DNA of 64,000 bases from Asterias amurensis (lineage: Eukaryota > Echinodermata > Asteroidea > Forcipulatida > Asteriidae): positions 984,931 through 1,048,930 of the forward strand of contig NC_092667.1 in NCBI RefSeq assembly GCF_032118995.1, read 5' to 3'. The position numbers were made by a program, and so were the translations under genes. A model generated the notes under the pieces. The model saw nothing but the letters and a program-made list of their open reading frames with translations, was not told the DNA's origin and did no database searches. This document shows positions 1 to 11,847 of this stretch, in pieces. Positions within the stretch are counted from its first letter, which is position 1, and each line of letters starts with the position of its first letter.

Positions 1-794
1 ATTATTATATTAAACAGCCAATAAAGGATTATCTCAAATATATAGATATGAGTTTTCTAATAGTTAGAATCTTTAGGAAACATAACAAACAAATAACGAG
101 TCTCTTACCTCGCGTTTTAACCAGAATGCTCCAAGCCTAATTTCTAAAAAACGCGGGGTCAAACATACCCGCGCGACAAAGGAATCGTGACGCCAGTGGC
201 GGCTATTTGTTGTGGAAAACAGTGCCCTCAGTTTGCGCTGGAGAACTTTGACTTGAGTTATTTATTGCTAAATGCAAATTTTGAGAGTGATATGGTTATT
301 AACTGGTATTTACGATGCCTATTTAGCCATAAAAAGGTAATAATTGAAACATTGAGATCATCCTTCATTGGCTCTTTAAGGGACTCTGAGATTTCCTCAA
401 GACTGCTAGATCAATGTATTATGACATCACTACTATACAGAACAGACAAAAAGCCAAGTAAGGTTTATACACAGCGCAATTCAACAAATATAATCTTGCA
501 TTTCATGGAAATGGCACTGTACAATTTTGTCTATATTTAAAGAAAATTGTACATCTCAAAAAGTGGTGTAATATCAATGCTCAAAAGAAATATTTCCATC
601 TGAAATACTGTCAAATACCAACAAACAGCTTTTAAAACTCACAAAACACTTGTTTATTTTGACTGCAACAATTACAATAAAATTTACAAAGATAAATCTG
701 TGCACCATTGTTCAAAGTTCAACCACACACACTACAGTTAAATGGTCCTGAATGGTTGGTCATATCACTAGCAAATATAACAGATGTTAAATTT
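1..794. other. Left-edge region, no gene recognised
   Basis: AT-rich sequence. A 117-codon open stretch at 187-540 (+) has no recognisable domain, signal peptide or splice context and reads like chance. I see no repeat that I can place. Confidence 0.5.
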
Positions 795-799
795 GCACC

Positions 800-990
800 G
801 GTGATAAAGAACACTAATTTTGGTTTTTCACAGATACACCGATGTGTTTGCACTGTATACTCAGTACTCCCCCCCCCCCGAGTCCTATGAAAATATATCA
901 CAGGCATATTACTCAGGTGGGATTCGAACCCACGACCCTTGCAATTCCAGAGCAGTGTCTTACCAACTAGACTACCGAGATTGCCTGGTA
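800..990 (-). repeat. tRNA-derived SINE
   Basis: On the minus strand, 985 down to 911 reads as a tRNA-like head with an A-box-like TAGTCTAGTTGGTA and a B-box GTGGGTTCGAATCCCAC. It is followed by a short body with a G-tract (10 C's on the plus strand at 869-881). The T-arm pairs perfectly but the anticodon stem does not, so this is a retroposed SINE and not a working tRNA gene. Its exact tail was not resolved. Confidence 0.65.
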
Positions 991-1246
991 GCTAGAGGCT
1001 AACACACATCAGTGTATTGGTAAAAACCAAAATTAATATTACTGGCAAATATTATGGATTCAATAGGATGCATAAATCACAGCTAGTATGGATGTGAAAT
1101 GCACAAAATCCAAGTATTTATTCATATAACATCGTTTCTTAAAGTCATCCCTAAAACAACCTTCCGTAAACAATTCACTTCATTTATATCTAAAGTGAGT
1201 TTCTGACAAAAGTAAAATAACGGTTCTCATTGGTACAATCACTTAC

Positions 1247-1635
1247 TTAAAGGCAGTGGACACTATTGGTAATTTCTCAAAATAATTATTAGCATATATA
1301 AAACCTTTTTTGGTGAAGAGTAATGGGAGCTGTTGATAGTATAAAACATTGTGATAAACAGCTCCGTCTGAAGTGCCATAGTTTTCGAGAAAGAAGTAGT
1401 TTTGCACGAATTTGATTTCAAGACCTCAGATTTAGAACTTGAGGTCTCAAAATCAACCATCTAAACGCACACAATTTCGTGTGACAAAGGTGTTTTTTCT
1501 TTCATTAGTATCTCGCAAGTTCGATGACCGATTGAGCTCAATTTTTCACAGGTTTGTTATTTTATGCATATGTTTAGATACACCAACTGTGAAGGCTAGT
1601 CTGTGACAATTACCAAAAGTGTCCACTGCCTTTAA
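1247..1635 (+). mobile_element. Family A TTAA-flanked MITE, copy 1
   Basis: Non-autonomous DNA element with TTAA at both ends. Its terminal inverted repeats read AAGGCAGTGGACACTATTGG at the left and the complement at the right (CCAAAAGTGTCCACTGCCTT). An internal near-palindrome lies around 1420-1458 (GAGACCTCAG...TTGAGGTCTC type). It has no coding capacity. The TTAA target is the one used by piggyBac-type transposases, but no transposase is visible to confirm the superfamily. It is the best-populated family in the window, with about 17 copies. Confidence 0.9.
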
Positions 1636-1815
1636 GCCCGGTTCATATACTTCCTGCGAATGCGATACGATTGTTGACGTCACAAATTCGCACTGAATAA
1701 TTCGCAGCAGTTCTACTCTGTTCAACTCACTCGCGAACAAAGCTGCAAATGGGGTGTTGTGATGTCAAATTCACGTCAAATTCGCTTCGCATTTGCATGA
1801 AATATGAACTGGGCT
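1635..1815 (+). mobile_element. Short TIR element abutting family A copy 1
   Basis: The ends are imperfect inverted repeats: AGCCCGGTTCATATACTTCC at the left and the complement of AGCCCAGTTCATATTTCATG at the right. The element is 181 bp, has no coding capacity and begins exactly at the TTAA that ends family A copy 1. Confidence 0.7.
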
Positions 1816-4035
1816 ATGTATATTCTTACACATTATAAACTCTTTGTAAAATAACAATTTGTAAAATAACAACTTGATGTTTATGGATTGTTTAGAAGCG
1901 AGACAAGAACTGGCTTGACAAGACTAATGAGACAGAAACTGTGAACTGCTTTTCTAAAATTACAAAGCTTTAAAACTAATACATTTCCGTTGTATAAATA
2001 AATTTCAGGATAAAACAAGATAAAATTTACATACATTTTTTAACACCAGTGCTGAACTATAAAATGTGCAGTAGCACACATTACAGTCACCACACACACA
2101 AACTCAATACAAAGCAAGAATTATTATTTCAAAAGAAAAGCCATATATCCCTAATATCATCAAGGGTACCAAGCTGTCATCTAAAGCTCCTTTCCCAATA
2201 TCTCTGTTACATATGTAAACTATTTGCACCACTGTGAACAAAGAGGGCGCATGATTCAAACCATTCGCGTTTCTGCTGGCGCGTGCTCGCAGCTGGACGT
2301 GAACTGGTTCGTCTCCGTTGGAGGATCGAAAACACACGGGGGCTTTATTGAGCGCTTTATTCTGAAGGCATTTCGGGTGAAGTATATCCTCCCCTACAAG
2401 TTTTCACGCTATTATGCCTTTTTCTTTGAATTGGGAAAAAAATAATGATGCCTTATATCAACCGATGCCCTAATTACCTTCTTTTGTTAATATGAAGTAT
2501 GCAACATATATTAAAACTTGATGGACATTGAAATGTTCACACTACACACCGATCTTCGATGACTTCAACTGGCCCCATTTGTTTTGAGTTTTTCCTGTTT
2601 TCACGGCAAACAAGAAAGCATGGTTTCCCGGTGAAGCCATACATGGAAGAAACATCTACAGTGTTCTTTGAGACTCTGTGTATGACTCTGTAGCCAGCAG
2701 TTGTCTTCGTTTTATTTAAAATACTTTTTAATGAAATTTTAAAATTACCATGGTAATTTGCAAAAAATAACAAAAATAAATAATTTAATAACAAGTGTGA
2801 ATAATTATTGGCTTTCAGTTCTGATTTTTATTTATTTTTTTCCCCTTTTTTTTCTTAAAATTTATAATAAAGCGTATAAATAAACAGTGATAATTGAATC
2901 AACAAGCTGATCGTTTAAATTTTAATATTAATAATAATATTGATCGGAGGGTTAAAAAAAAATCTCTAAAAATATTAGAAAATGATATAAGGCACATGGC
3001 TTCTTTAAGCCTCTGTATTTTTTTCCCAGAATGCTCAGCAAAATATTCAGTCTTATGATTTGATCATCATGAATTGTGAATTGAAATAGTGTTTGATGAA
3101 ACTTTTTCGGTGGGCAAATATTTTTATATGGCCTCAACATTATGACATATTTTTGTACCTTGTAGAAATGCCTACACAATTTGTATCTAGGGACTGTTTA
3201 CATCGCGCACAGAGAGGTAAAAGATTTGCCACGATTTTATGGACACCTCGAAAACAGGACCTCCTACGATACATGTAGTAAAGTAACTAAGGGTATAACC
3301 CCGAAAAGGTGAACATGTTTTATTCGGGGTATTTCCGCCGTGTTACAGCCTTAAGTTTGCTGGCACAGGCGAGGGGTTAGTTTACGAAGAAGGATCGTCG
3401 GTGCCGCCTTGGTGTGTCTCTTTGCTCTACTATTGTAAAACATGCCCCATGGCACAGCAGTGCGGTTTTAGAGCAGAATGGTTCATACTGGTACACATCA
3501 GGGAGTATTAACGTATAGGGGGCACACAGGGAAAGTTTTCCTTCAGGGCTGGTAGTAGATACCGTCATTCCTTTTCGTATTTCATTGCTTTTTCATAAAT
3601 TTTTCAAAATATTCCACGTCAGCCGGCTCAAATAAATTGCGGCCTTTTGTATACATCGGGTCCTCCCTTCAGGAATCTGCCGAGTAATCAACGTAAACGA
3701 AAACGTATTAAAGGGAGCTCTAGTCAAATGCAGAAAGGAACCCCCTTAAAGTAATAATAAAGTACCCACAGTTTGCACATTGCATTTTCGTTCACAATTT
3801 TCGGTACCATGTTTACTTTGGGGCAATTTAATTTAAATGTGCTTATATAGATGGCGTGCAAAGGGACTTTTGTGTACGCTGGTTGTGCCTTCTTGAACCT
3901 CAGACCATGAATAGATCACCGGTATTTAAATCCTGAATGCACTGAACCGTTTTCAATATGCTTTGCGAACGCGGCTTTTCAGCTCGCCTACACCGACCGG
4001 TCATCAGTGCTTGTCGATTGTGTGGTCACTGAGCC
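1816..4035. other. Intergenic, no gene recognised
   Basis: AT-rich DNA without a placed gene. An 85-codon minus-strand open stretch at 2537-2794 has a protein-like second half (GYRVIHRVS..., GKPCFLVCRE...) but no convincing acceptor or partner exon. Confidence 0.4.
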
Positions 4036-4741
4036 ATGGACCTAACTCGAAAGAAATGTGTCAGAGATTGTCCAGGTGAGCAGTATTTTAAAGTCACTAG
4101 CTTCTTTGTTCGAGTCCCACACATTCGCTGTGGGGTTAAACAATGGTAGGCCTAAGTAGGATTTGAAACTTTGCATAGTGCAAAATACGATACGGAAAAG
4201 TTTGCGGCAACACCATGTAGTGACTAACTCTAATGAGTTGGGGTGGTTCTGAATAGAACTGTTGGTTTAATGGTAAGACTAATGGTTTGGAAAGCAGTAT
4301 AAGATAGCCACCGAATTAAGGCTGGATCAACACAATTGAGAGGAAATCCGACCGTGGACCTATACGGCTAGCCTTGGTTTTGAGCAGATAGTTCAGGGTT
4401 CGGCATTTTGTACGTTCCTAAAAAGACCAACAACAGTCAGTGCCGGTCCTTTTGTTTGTTTTTTATTACAAGCCTGCTTATCCAAACGGCTTATTTTATT
4501 AATAACATTTATGTTTACTGTTATAAACTTACTGACATTTTGCCTGATTCCGTTGCACATGTTACTGTCGATATTTCTCATGGAAGAATGGAAATACAAG
4601 TGTATTTGACTTGAATTGAATTGATTTCTTCCAGGAAAATGCGGAGGCATAAATGGGGCCGCATGTGAGCCATATGGCATAAGCTTCCGAGGAGTGCTTT
4701 GGCAATTTAGAGTCGTCCCCGGTGTTTCAAAGGTCTGGTAG
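4036..4741 (+). CDS. Possible two-exon small reading frame, unrecognised
   Basis: An ATG in good context (GCCATGG) at 4036 opens a 40-nt exon ending ATTGTCCAG|GTGAG at 4075. A second exon begins after TTCTTCCAG at 4635 in the matching phase and runs to a stop at 4741. The predicted ~48-residue product is cysteine-bearing (KKCVRDCPGKCGG), with no signal peptide and no family I recognise. The phase match and splice consensus are the only support; it could be two exons of a larger unrecognised gene, or chance. Confidence 0.2.
4196..4262 (+). repeat. Fragment of foldback family D
   Basis: It carries GTTTGCGGCAACACCATGTA followed by an AACTC...GAGTTGGGGTGGTTCTGAA stretch. Both match the arm of the complete foldback at 63060-63295. 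Only one arm is present. Confidence 0.6.
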
Positions 4742-6283
4742 ACGACTCTCTGGACGAAGCCGATCAACTTTGGGAAGCGAGCCATGTAAAAAAACTTTGT
4801 AACAAAATTGGAAACCTTGGTACATGCCCCTATTATTATAAAGTTGTGTCATTTGCCGCTCAAAGAAACACTTCATGGTCATGTAAACGTTACGTCATGT
4901 AGCCAACACTGGGCTCGATGGTGACCATTATGGGGCGGCCAAATAAGGGGGCCGTCTACATGTACATATGTAACAACATTTACAAATTAAAGTTGGATGG
5001 ATAAAGCGGAACGGGCCCAGTCAGCTGGGAATCACTTGTGGATGTAGCCTAAAAAATAAAAATAATAAAACAAATAAAAATATATATATATATATCTTTG
5101 CAAATTGCCAAATTCCATAAGCCTCTCAGGGCATAAAGATATAAATTATGCAATGAGAAAAAGATACAATTACAATTAAGCAGATTGCAAATCAGCAGTT
5201 TCAAACAATGAGTTTAACAGTGACTTAAAACAGTGAAAAGAATTAGCCTGGCGAATATGCTCAGGAAGACTATTTGAAAGAAACTGTGCGGCATACCAAA
5301 GATTTTGGCAATTTAAAATGGTAGACGCTCTTATTGATAGCATTGACTGCATTCGTACTGGTATAATATTGATTTAGAATTAGTCATGAGTGTGCAAAAA
5401 TCGCTGTAATGTCATGAGACAAGCCTGAGTAAGCAATATGTATTAATTATCCATTGCCTGAAGAGTCATGGGATATAAATATCAGTTTGAGTTGTAGAGA
5501 TCAGGCTGAGATGACAACGATGGGTATACAATATGCCTATACATAAGTATTAATACGCCATGTAGATTAACACACGAAATACATAATTTTTTATTAAAAG
5601 GATTAAGGCCAATCCTTGATAAAGACGCGGGAGATGTGGGCTTTGTATTTTTGTGGAATTGTACATGTCAAACAACCGTTCTTATCAATCCAAAATATTC
5701 AGTATCAATCCAAAATATTCAGCATAATAGTGCGCCTCCGCCGTTTAGCGGCGTGCATCAAAGGGCAATGTTTTGCCATCATAGTTGAAGGCTGCTTTGT
5801 TTTACTTTTACCATAGTGCAACAAAGCGGCTATACAAAACGGTGAACCACAATGTGGTAACATGCCTGAAAACGGGCTTTGTGGCCCTTTCTAACTTCGC
5901 AAGTTAAGTACGTCACCAATTTCCACGATGTAGGCCTAAAGAGTATTATAACACCCCTTGCAAGTATTCTGCCTGCTCATTGGTTTAGAGCGCGTCACAT
6001 GACATGTCTTAGTTTTGCTAGACGACGGCCGTGTGATAGTGCGTCGGTTTGCCATGCGCTAGTCCGAAGACTAGCACATGGCGTGCAGTACCCAGACGTC
6101 CGTTGCGTGTACGAGGATGATAAATTAATAGTCTGTAACTATTTCGGATTGCACGACACTACATGCAGCACAGTAAGTAAAAGTGTCTGCAATCTGTATT
6201 CGCGTCGTCCGTGGATTATAGCATTCAGGTCTGTAACTTAATAATAATAGTACAGTATTTAGAAATGTTTGGGGTGTTATAAA
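4742..6283. other. Intergenic, no gene recognised
   Basis: Holds a short (TA)n run near 5080-5095 and AT-rich unique-looking sequence. A 120-codon open stretch at 5879-6241 has no recognisable domain. It overlaps a GC-richer patch (5970-6120) of the type often found in dispersed repeats. Confidence 0.4.
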
Positions 6284-6451
6284 ACAAATATTGACTGCTT
6301 TTACTCGTGCAATGGTTAAAACTATGATTCCTTTGGTGATCCCCGTAGCGTTCTATTTTCCCTCGGCTTCGCCTCGGGAAAATAGAACGCTCCGGGGATC
6401 ACCTCGGGAGTCATAGTTTTAACCATAGCACTCGAAGCAGTCAATATTTGT
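6284..6451. mobile_element. Foldback (hairpin) element
   Basis: A ~168-bp near-perfect inverted repeat. ACAAATATTGACTGCTTTTA at the left end pairs with the right end, and arms of about 75 bp meet at the short loop TCGGCTTCGCCTC. It is non-coding. The loop core resembles those of other hairpins in the window (49.8, 51.27, 53.9 and 56.3 kb). Confidence 0.85.
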
Positions 6452-6464
6452 ATACTAGCCGGGG

Positions 6465-7370
6465 CAGGGTCCCGACATAGTAGGATGGTTTGACCTCACG
6501 AATGAATAATAATAATGGGCCCCGAGAATGTGAGTTGATCTGGCCTCACAGAAGGTTTAATTATGATAACAATGATGATGTTTATAATATAGATAACAGT
6601 CAGTTTTTATATATATCTATAATTTTGGTCTCAAACACGAAGTTTTATGGGGATGGGTCCCGAGAGAGTGAGATGTTTTGGCCTCACAGAAAGTCTTAAT
6701 TATGATATAGTAATGTTTTTATAATAATAATTAGAGTCAGTTTGTAAATAACTTGGTCTCACAGACGAAGTGTTATGGGGATGGGCCCGAGATTGTGATA
6801 TGATCTGGCCTCGCAGAAAGTATTAATTATGATAATAATAATGATATACTTATAATACAAATAACAGTCAGTTTGTATAATTTGGTCTCAAATGCGAAGT
6901 TTTTGGGGGTTGGGCCCCGAGATTGCGAGATGATTTGGCCTCACAGAGAGCTTTAATTATGATAATAATAATAATGATAATAATAATTATAGTCAGTTTG
7001 TATATATATTTATAATATTGTCTCATGGACGAAGTTTTATGGGTTTGGGCCCCGAGATGTGAGATGATCTGGCCTCACAGAAAGACTTAATTATGATGTT
7101 AATAATGATATTTATAATAACAATAATAGTCAGTTTGAATATAATTTGGTCTCAAAGCCGAAGTTTTATGGGGATGGGCCCGAGATTGTAAGAGGATTTG
7201 GCCTCACAGAAAAAGTATTATGGGGTTGGACCCAGAGATGGTGAGATGAAAACTTTGCCTCATAGATGCAGTATTATGGGGATGGGCCCGAGATTGTGAG
7301 ATAATCTGGCCTCACAGAAAGTATTATTACGATAACAATTATAATATTTGAAATACTTATGACAAAAGTC
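6465..7370 (+). repeat. Tandem satellite, ~130-bp period
   Basis: About seven diverged units. Each contains a GGGCCCGAGATTGTGAGATG-like segment, then TCTGGCCTCACAGAAAG, an AT-rich TAATTATGATAATAAT tract, a CAGTCAGTTTGTATA segment and TTTGGTCTCA...GAAGTTTTATGGGG. The last units, after 7160, are shortened. Non-coding. Confidence 0.8.
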
Positions 7371-8060
7371 AGTTTTACCCTCTTTTTTCTTTCTTGAAAG
7401 AAAAAAACATTCATTTCACAATAACAATTTAAAGGTTGTTATGTGAAGGTTTTGCAGATTATTGTATTGATCTTCCGGAAACTCTTTTCTCCTGCTGGCA
7501 TCTTTGTATTACTATTTTTGAATCTTGCTATAAAGCTCTCTGTGCTGTAAGAGCTAACAAACTGTGGCAAAGTTAGATTTGGTTATTATACTAATTTCAT
7601 GATTGTGTGAAAGAAAATTTTAGTAGTTGATAAATTACTGTACTATTGGTATAAATGTAATGACGTAATTGTTTTGTTTTAAGAGTTTTGTTTGTGTTTT
7701 CATTTTGGGGCGGACTTTTTTATTATTATTATTTTAAGCGGACTTTTCTGGGGGAACTTGTGGGGGGAGTGGGGGCGTCCGCCTTCCCCCTAGTTACGGG
7801 CCTGTTTAAGGGCTAGGGAGTGTGTAGGGTGGAATGGTATGGCGCCTGACGAGAACCGTCAAATCAGAAAAGATTTTACAGTTATAGGTCTGCGGGATCA
7901 TTAGCGAGATTTTCGCAAATGTTCAGTTTAAACATTATTTTGAGGTGAAATTTGCAGCGGTCAACAAGACTAGTTTTAAAAGCGATGTTTGAAGCTTTAC
8001 ATGGTGTGGAAAATAAGAAACTGTAAATAGCAAACTTGCGGGTCCAAAACCGATTACTAG

Positions 8061-8449
8061 TTAAAGGCAGTCGACACTATTGGTAACTAGTCAAAATAAT
8101 TATCATCATAAAACCTCATTTGGTAACGAGTAATGGGGAGAGGTTGATAGTATAAAACATTGTGAGAAACGGCTCCCTCTGAAGTGACGTAGTTTTCGAG
8201 AAAGAAGTAATTTTCTACGAATTTGATTTCGAGACCTCAAGTTTAGAATTTGAGGTCTCGAAATCAAGCATCTGAAAGCACACAACTTTGTGTGACAAGG
8301 GTGTTTTTTTTTCTTTCATGGTTATCTCACAACTCCGACGACCAATCAAGCTCAAATTTTCACAGGTTTGTTATTTTATGCACATGTTGAGATACACCAA
8401 GTGAGAAGACTGGTCTTTGACAACTACCAATAGTTTCCACTGCCTTTAA
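8061..8449 (+). mobile_element. Family A MITE, copy 2
   Basis: TTAA at both ends, ~389 bp. The terminal repeats carry single differences from copy 1 (AGGCAGTCGACACTATTGGT at the left). The internal GAGACCTC...GAGGTCTC palindrome is present. Confidence 0.9.
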
Positions 8450-8809
8450 GCATTGTTTAACTGGTGAATTGTTTATGTTCAGAAACGTTTTGAAACAATA
8501 ATATTTATTCAGTTGGAAAACCCAATTTAAAATTATTTTCATTTGTCAGAATCTGCTTCTCGTTATCACTAAGGAAACTACAGAAAAAGCCGCCTGGTGG
8601 TCAAATTATTAAGACGCCATGTTTGTTTTAATTGTTTTCGTATATTACATAATAATCCCATAAAAATAATGACATATACATTTTCTATGTTTGCAATTAT
8701 TAAATCACAGAAATTAATGACTTTCTTAAGTTTCTGACCATTATCATACTGCCACCATCTCGGTTATGTTCCTGGTATCCAATAATAGCAATAGTTGGGT
8801 GATATGATG

Positions 8810-9236
8810 AGAGGTTTCGCAGAGTCACCGATACTCTTACGTGAACGGATACGTCATAATACGTCATCACTTTTTGAGGTCCATGTGACGTATAACCGTT
8901 GTACATAAGTTAGAATAGTCGCTCAAAACGGGAATCTGTCGCCAGACACGTATATAAGTAAACAACAAGTATATTTTGTTCATGTTTTGTAGCGGATTGT
9001 TATTTTTTAATGTACCAGGTTTTCACCATGTCTATTGCAGGTATTATACATGGATGTAGTTGGACATTTGTTAACAACCATGCTTCAGAAAAAGAGAAAT
9101 GGCGATTGTCCATGGGTGCAGCCATTTGGTTAATAGCGCCCTCTCTTGAGCCTCAAGTTGAGGGTATTCGTTAGTATTTTGCGAAACAAAACTACACAGC
9201 TCACCTGACAGCTACCCGCGACTCTGCGAAACCTCT
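8810..9236. mobile_element. TIR element, AGAGGTTTCGCAGAGTC ends
   Basis: Seventeen-base perfect terminal inverted repeats (AGAGGTTTCGCAGAGTC at 8810, its complement ending at 9236) enclose ~390 bp of non-coding DNA. No clear target-site duplication. A left end of the same type recurs near 59776. Confidence 0.7.
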
Positions 9237-9539
9237 CTATTCATTGCAGGAACTATACTATTTTTCCTTCCAGCCTCGGTACGGTTACATTGATTTGAAT
9301 GGAACATCATGATTGCCGCACCTTGATAAAGGTTTAGAATTTTGTTTGGTTATGTGATTCCACATTGTAGTTATCTTTTGACATTCAATAATCTGAAAAT
9401 ATGTTTCAAATATAAGTTGAGATCGTCTATTTGTGTTATAAATAATATCCGTATAGTAAATAGCTTAAATTGATTGTGTGAGATTTGAATATGTGATCGC
9501 AGGGCCTAACTGAATAAAACCTGTAATAAGCACCCAACA

Positions 9540-9546
9540 AAATAAC

Positions 9547-9584
<38 letters not shown>
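9540..9584 (+). repeat. (AAT)n microsatellite
   Basis: An uninterrupted AAT run at the left border of the first HINE-like element; similar runs occur inside the later copies. Confidence 0.9.
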
Positions 9585-9585
<1 letters not shown>

Positions 9586-11847
9586 TAGAGATTGTGAACA
9601 ATCACAAAGCTGTTCCAGAATATTTTGTTAATAAAAGTATTCTATGCTTTAATAAAACCCACACATAACAGCTTTATGACATGTGGTTACCTTGTCTTTT
9701 ATCTGATACTGAATCGAAATGAGCTTTAAAACCAGAATTAAAGGTCAACATGGCATCATGGTCATTATTTGGAATAAATTTAACCAAGGTTAAAAAATCG
9801 GTTGTGTAGTTCTTGAGATATGATCCCACTTCCGGTTAACCCGGAAGAAGAGGTCAACTTGGGGTCACGGTTTTACAAAGTTTATTTTAAATGCCTGAGG
9901 AGTCTATAAGAGTAACAAGTTTGAAAATCGGTTGCGTAGTTCTTAAGATATGGTCCCACTTCCGGTTGACAAGGAATAGAGGTCAAATTGGGGTCACGGT
10001 TGTTTTAATTTAATCTTTGATGCCAAATGGAGTCTAAAACTGAAAAGATTGAAAATCGGTTTTGTAGTTCTTGAGATATGGTCCCACTTCTGGTTGACCC
10101 GAAAGAAGAGGTCAACTTGGGGTCACGGTTTTACAAAGTTTATTTTAAATGCCTGAGGAGTCTATAAGAGTAACAAGTTTGAAAATCGGTTGTGTAGTTC
10201 TTAAGATATGGTCCCACTTCCGGTTGACCCGGAAGTAAAGGTCAACATGGGGTCACGGCTAGCCAATGCGAATGTCCAATGTCAAAGGAGTTAATAACCA
10301 AAACAAAATTGAACATCGGTTGTGTAGTTCTTGAAATAAGGTCCCACTTCCGGTTGACCCGGAAGAAAAGGTCAACATGGAGGTCATGGTTTTCAAAGTT
10401 AATATTTAATGCCTAAGGAGTCTATAACTGAAAAAGTTTAAAAATCGGTTGTATAGTTTTTGAGAAATGGTCCCACTTCCGGTTGACCCGGTAATAAAGG
10501 TCAACACAAGGTCACAGTTTTTAAAGTTAATATTTAATGTCTAAGAAGTGCAAAAATGAAAGAAGTTTGAAAATCGGTTGTGTAGTTCTTGAGATATGGT
10601 CCCACTTCCGATTGACCTGGAAGAAGAGGTCAAAAAGGGGTCACGAATTTTCTCCAACAAAATTTAATGCCTAAGGAGTCTATAACTGAAGAAAAAAATT
10701 AAATCGGTTGTGTAACTCTTGAGATATGGTCCCACTTCTGGTTGACCCGGAAGTAGAGGTCAAATCGGGGTCACGGTTACCCAATGCAAATCTATCATGC
10801 CTAAGGAGTCTATTACTGAAAAAAACTTTGAATTCGGCCGTTCACTTCTTGAGATATAGTGCTGCAAAGAAAAACTCATTAAAGCTTCTAATTATCATAA
10901 ATTATCACGTGATGACGTCACAGTTTTAAAATTGTGTTTTTCGTACTAACAAATTTCATAAGGTACACGATGGTGTGTAACTTACCCCAATCCAATGCCT
11001 TTTACAAAAAAACCTATTAGTACGTACATTCGTTTTAACGAATACCCTGAACCATCGTAGGATTCCAGTATATGCCTGTTGGTTGTGTACAAATCCAATG
11101 AAGTATGTCCAGAACACGGTTAGAAAAAAAAGAATACAATGGGCTAACATCAGGACAGCGTCGTAGACTCCCCTCAAGTAAGTCCTCAATGCAAACAGGT
11201 CCACACTGTATTGCTACCACTCAGAGAGAAGTGTACAGCCACATGTTAGCGACTGCACCCAGTTTAGTGACTACATCCAGAAGTACTACGTTGTACCCAT
11301 GACGGCAAGATTTTAATTTATTCGTTAATGATAGACGTCCCTTGATTGGTTTTAATGGACGGAAACCATTATTTTTAGAATCAGTATATTTTTTGACACA
11401 AAATATCAAATTTAGGAAACAAACAGATAAATATTTTTGAAGTTATCAAGTTTTTGACCATTTAAATGTTGACATTTGAAGAGCCATTGTGTTTGTGCAC
11501 AGACACAAAACGTGCAATACATGACGTCATGGTGACGTCGTCCGGATTTTAAGGCCATGGAATAGTTAAACAGTACCAAAAAATTACAAAATTGAAAAAT
11601 AAATTGCGATCGGAAGTATAGTTTGTGAGATATGGCAGTCTAAAGATTGGCTAATTAAATATTCATGTCGTTATAACTTAGTTAATTAATTATTTAATTT
11701 ATGCAAATTACATTTAACTGAAACTTCAAGACCTAAGCTTTAATATGATATAGGGTCTGACTCTTTTATACTAAGCCAAGTATGATTTTTGGCTTTAACA
11801 AAATGCCCTGGTTAAACCTATGGGCTTTTGACGGAAACAAATAATAA
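9585..11847 (+). mobile_element. HINE/Helentron-like element, tandem copy R1
   Basis: It begins with a small palindrome ATTGTGAACAATCACA plus AGCTGTTCC. It continues with about eight ~125-bp minisatellite units (9.73-10.86 kb), then a unique body containing TGACGTCA palindromes near 10914 and 11522, and ends with CCTATGGGCTTTTGACGGA. The same order recurs in R2 and R3. A 5' palindrome matching a 3' hairpin stem, an internal tandem repeat and head-to-tail copies are features described for Helentron-associated non-autonomous elements. R1 itself lacks the terminal hairpin. Non-coding. Confidence 0.6.
9825..10760 (+). repeat. Minisatellite core of R1, ~125-bp period
   Basis: Eight units. Each holds CCACTTCCGGTTGACCCGGA (inverted ACTTCCGG/CCGGAAG), an AGGTCA half-site, GCCTAAGGAGTCTATAACTG and AAAATCGGTTGTGTAGTTCT. 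Units start near 9830, 9955, 10081, 10211, 10345, 10470, 10601 and 10730. Spacing is 124-134 bp. Confidence 0.85.

Noticed and set aside
4393-4785. 130-codon minus-strand frame
   Set aside because: No domain recognised, and the plus strand has better splice-site evidence over the same bases.
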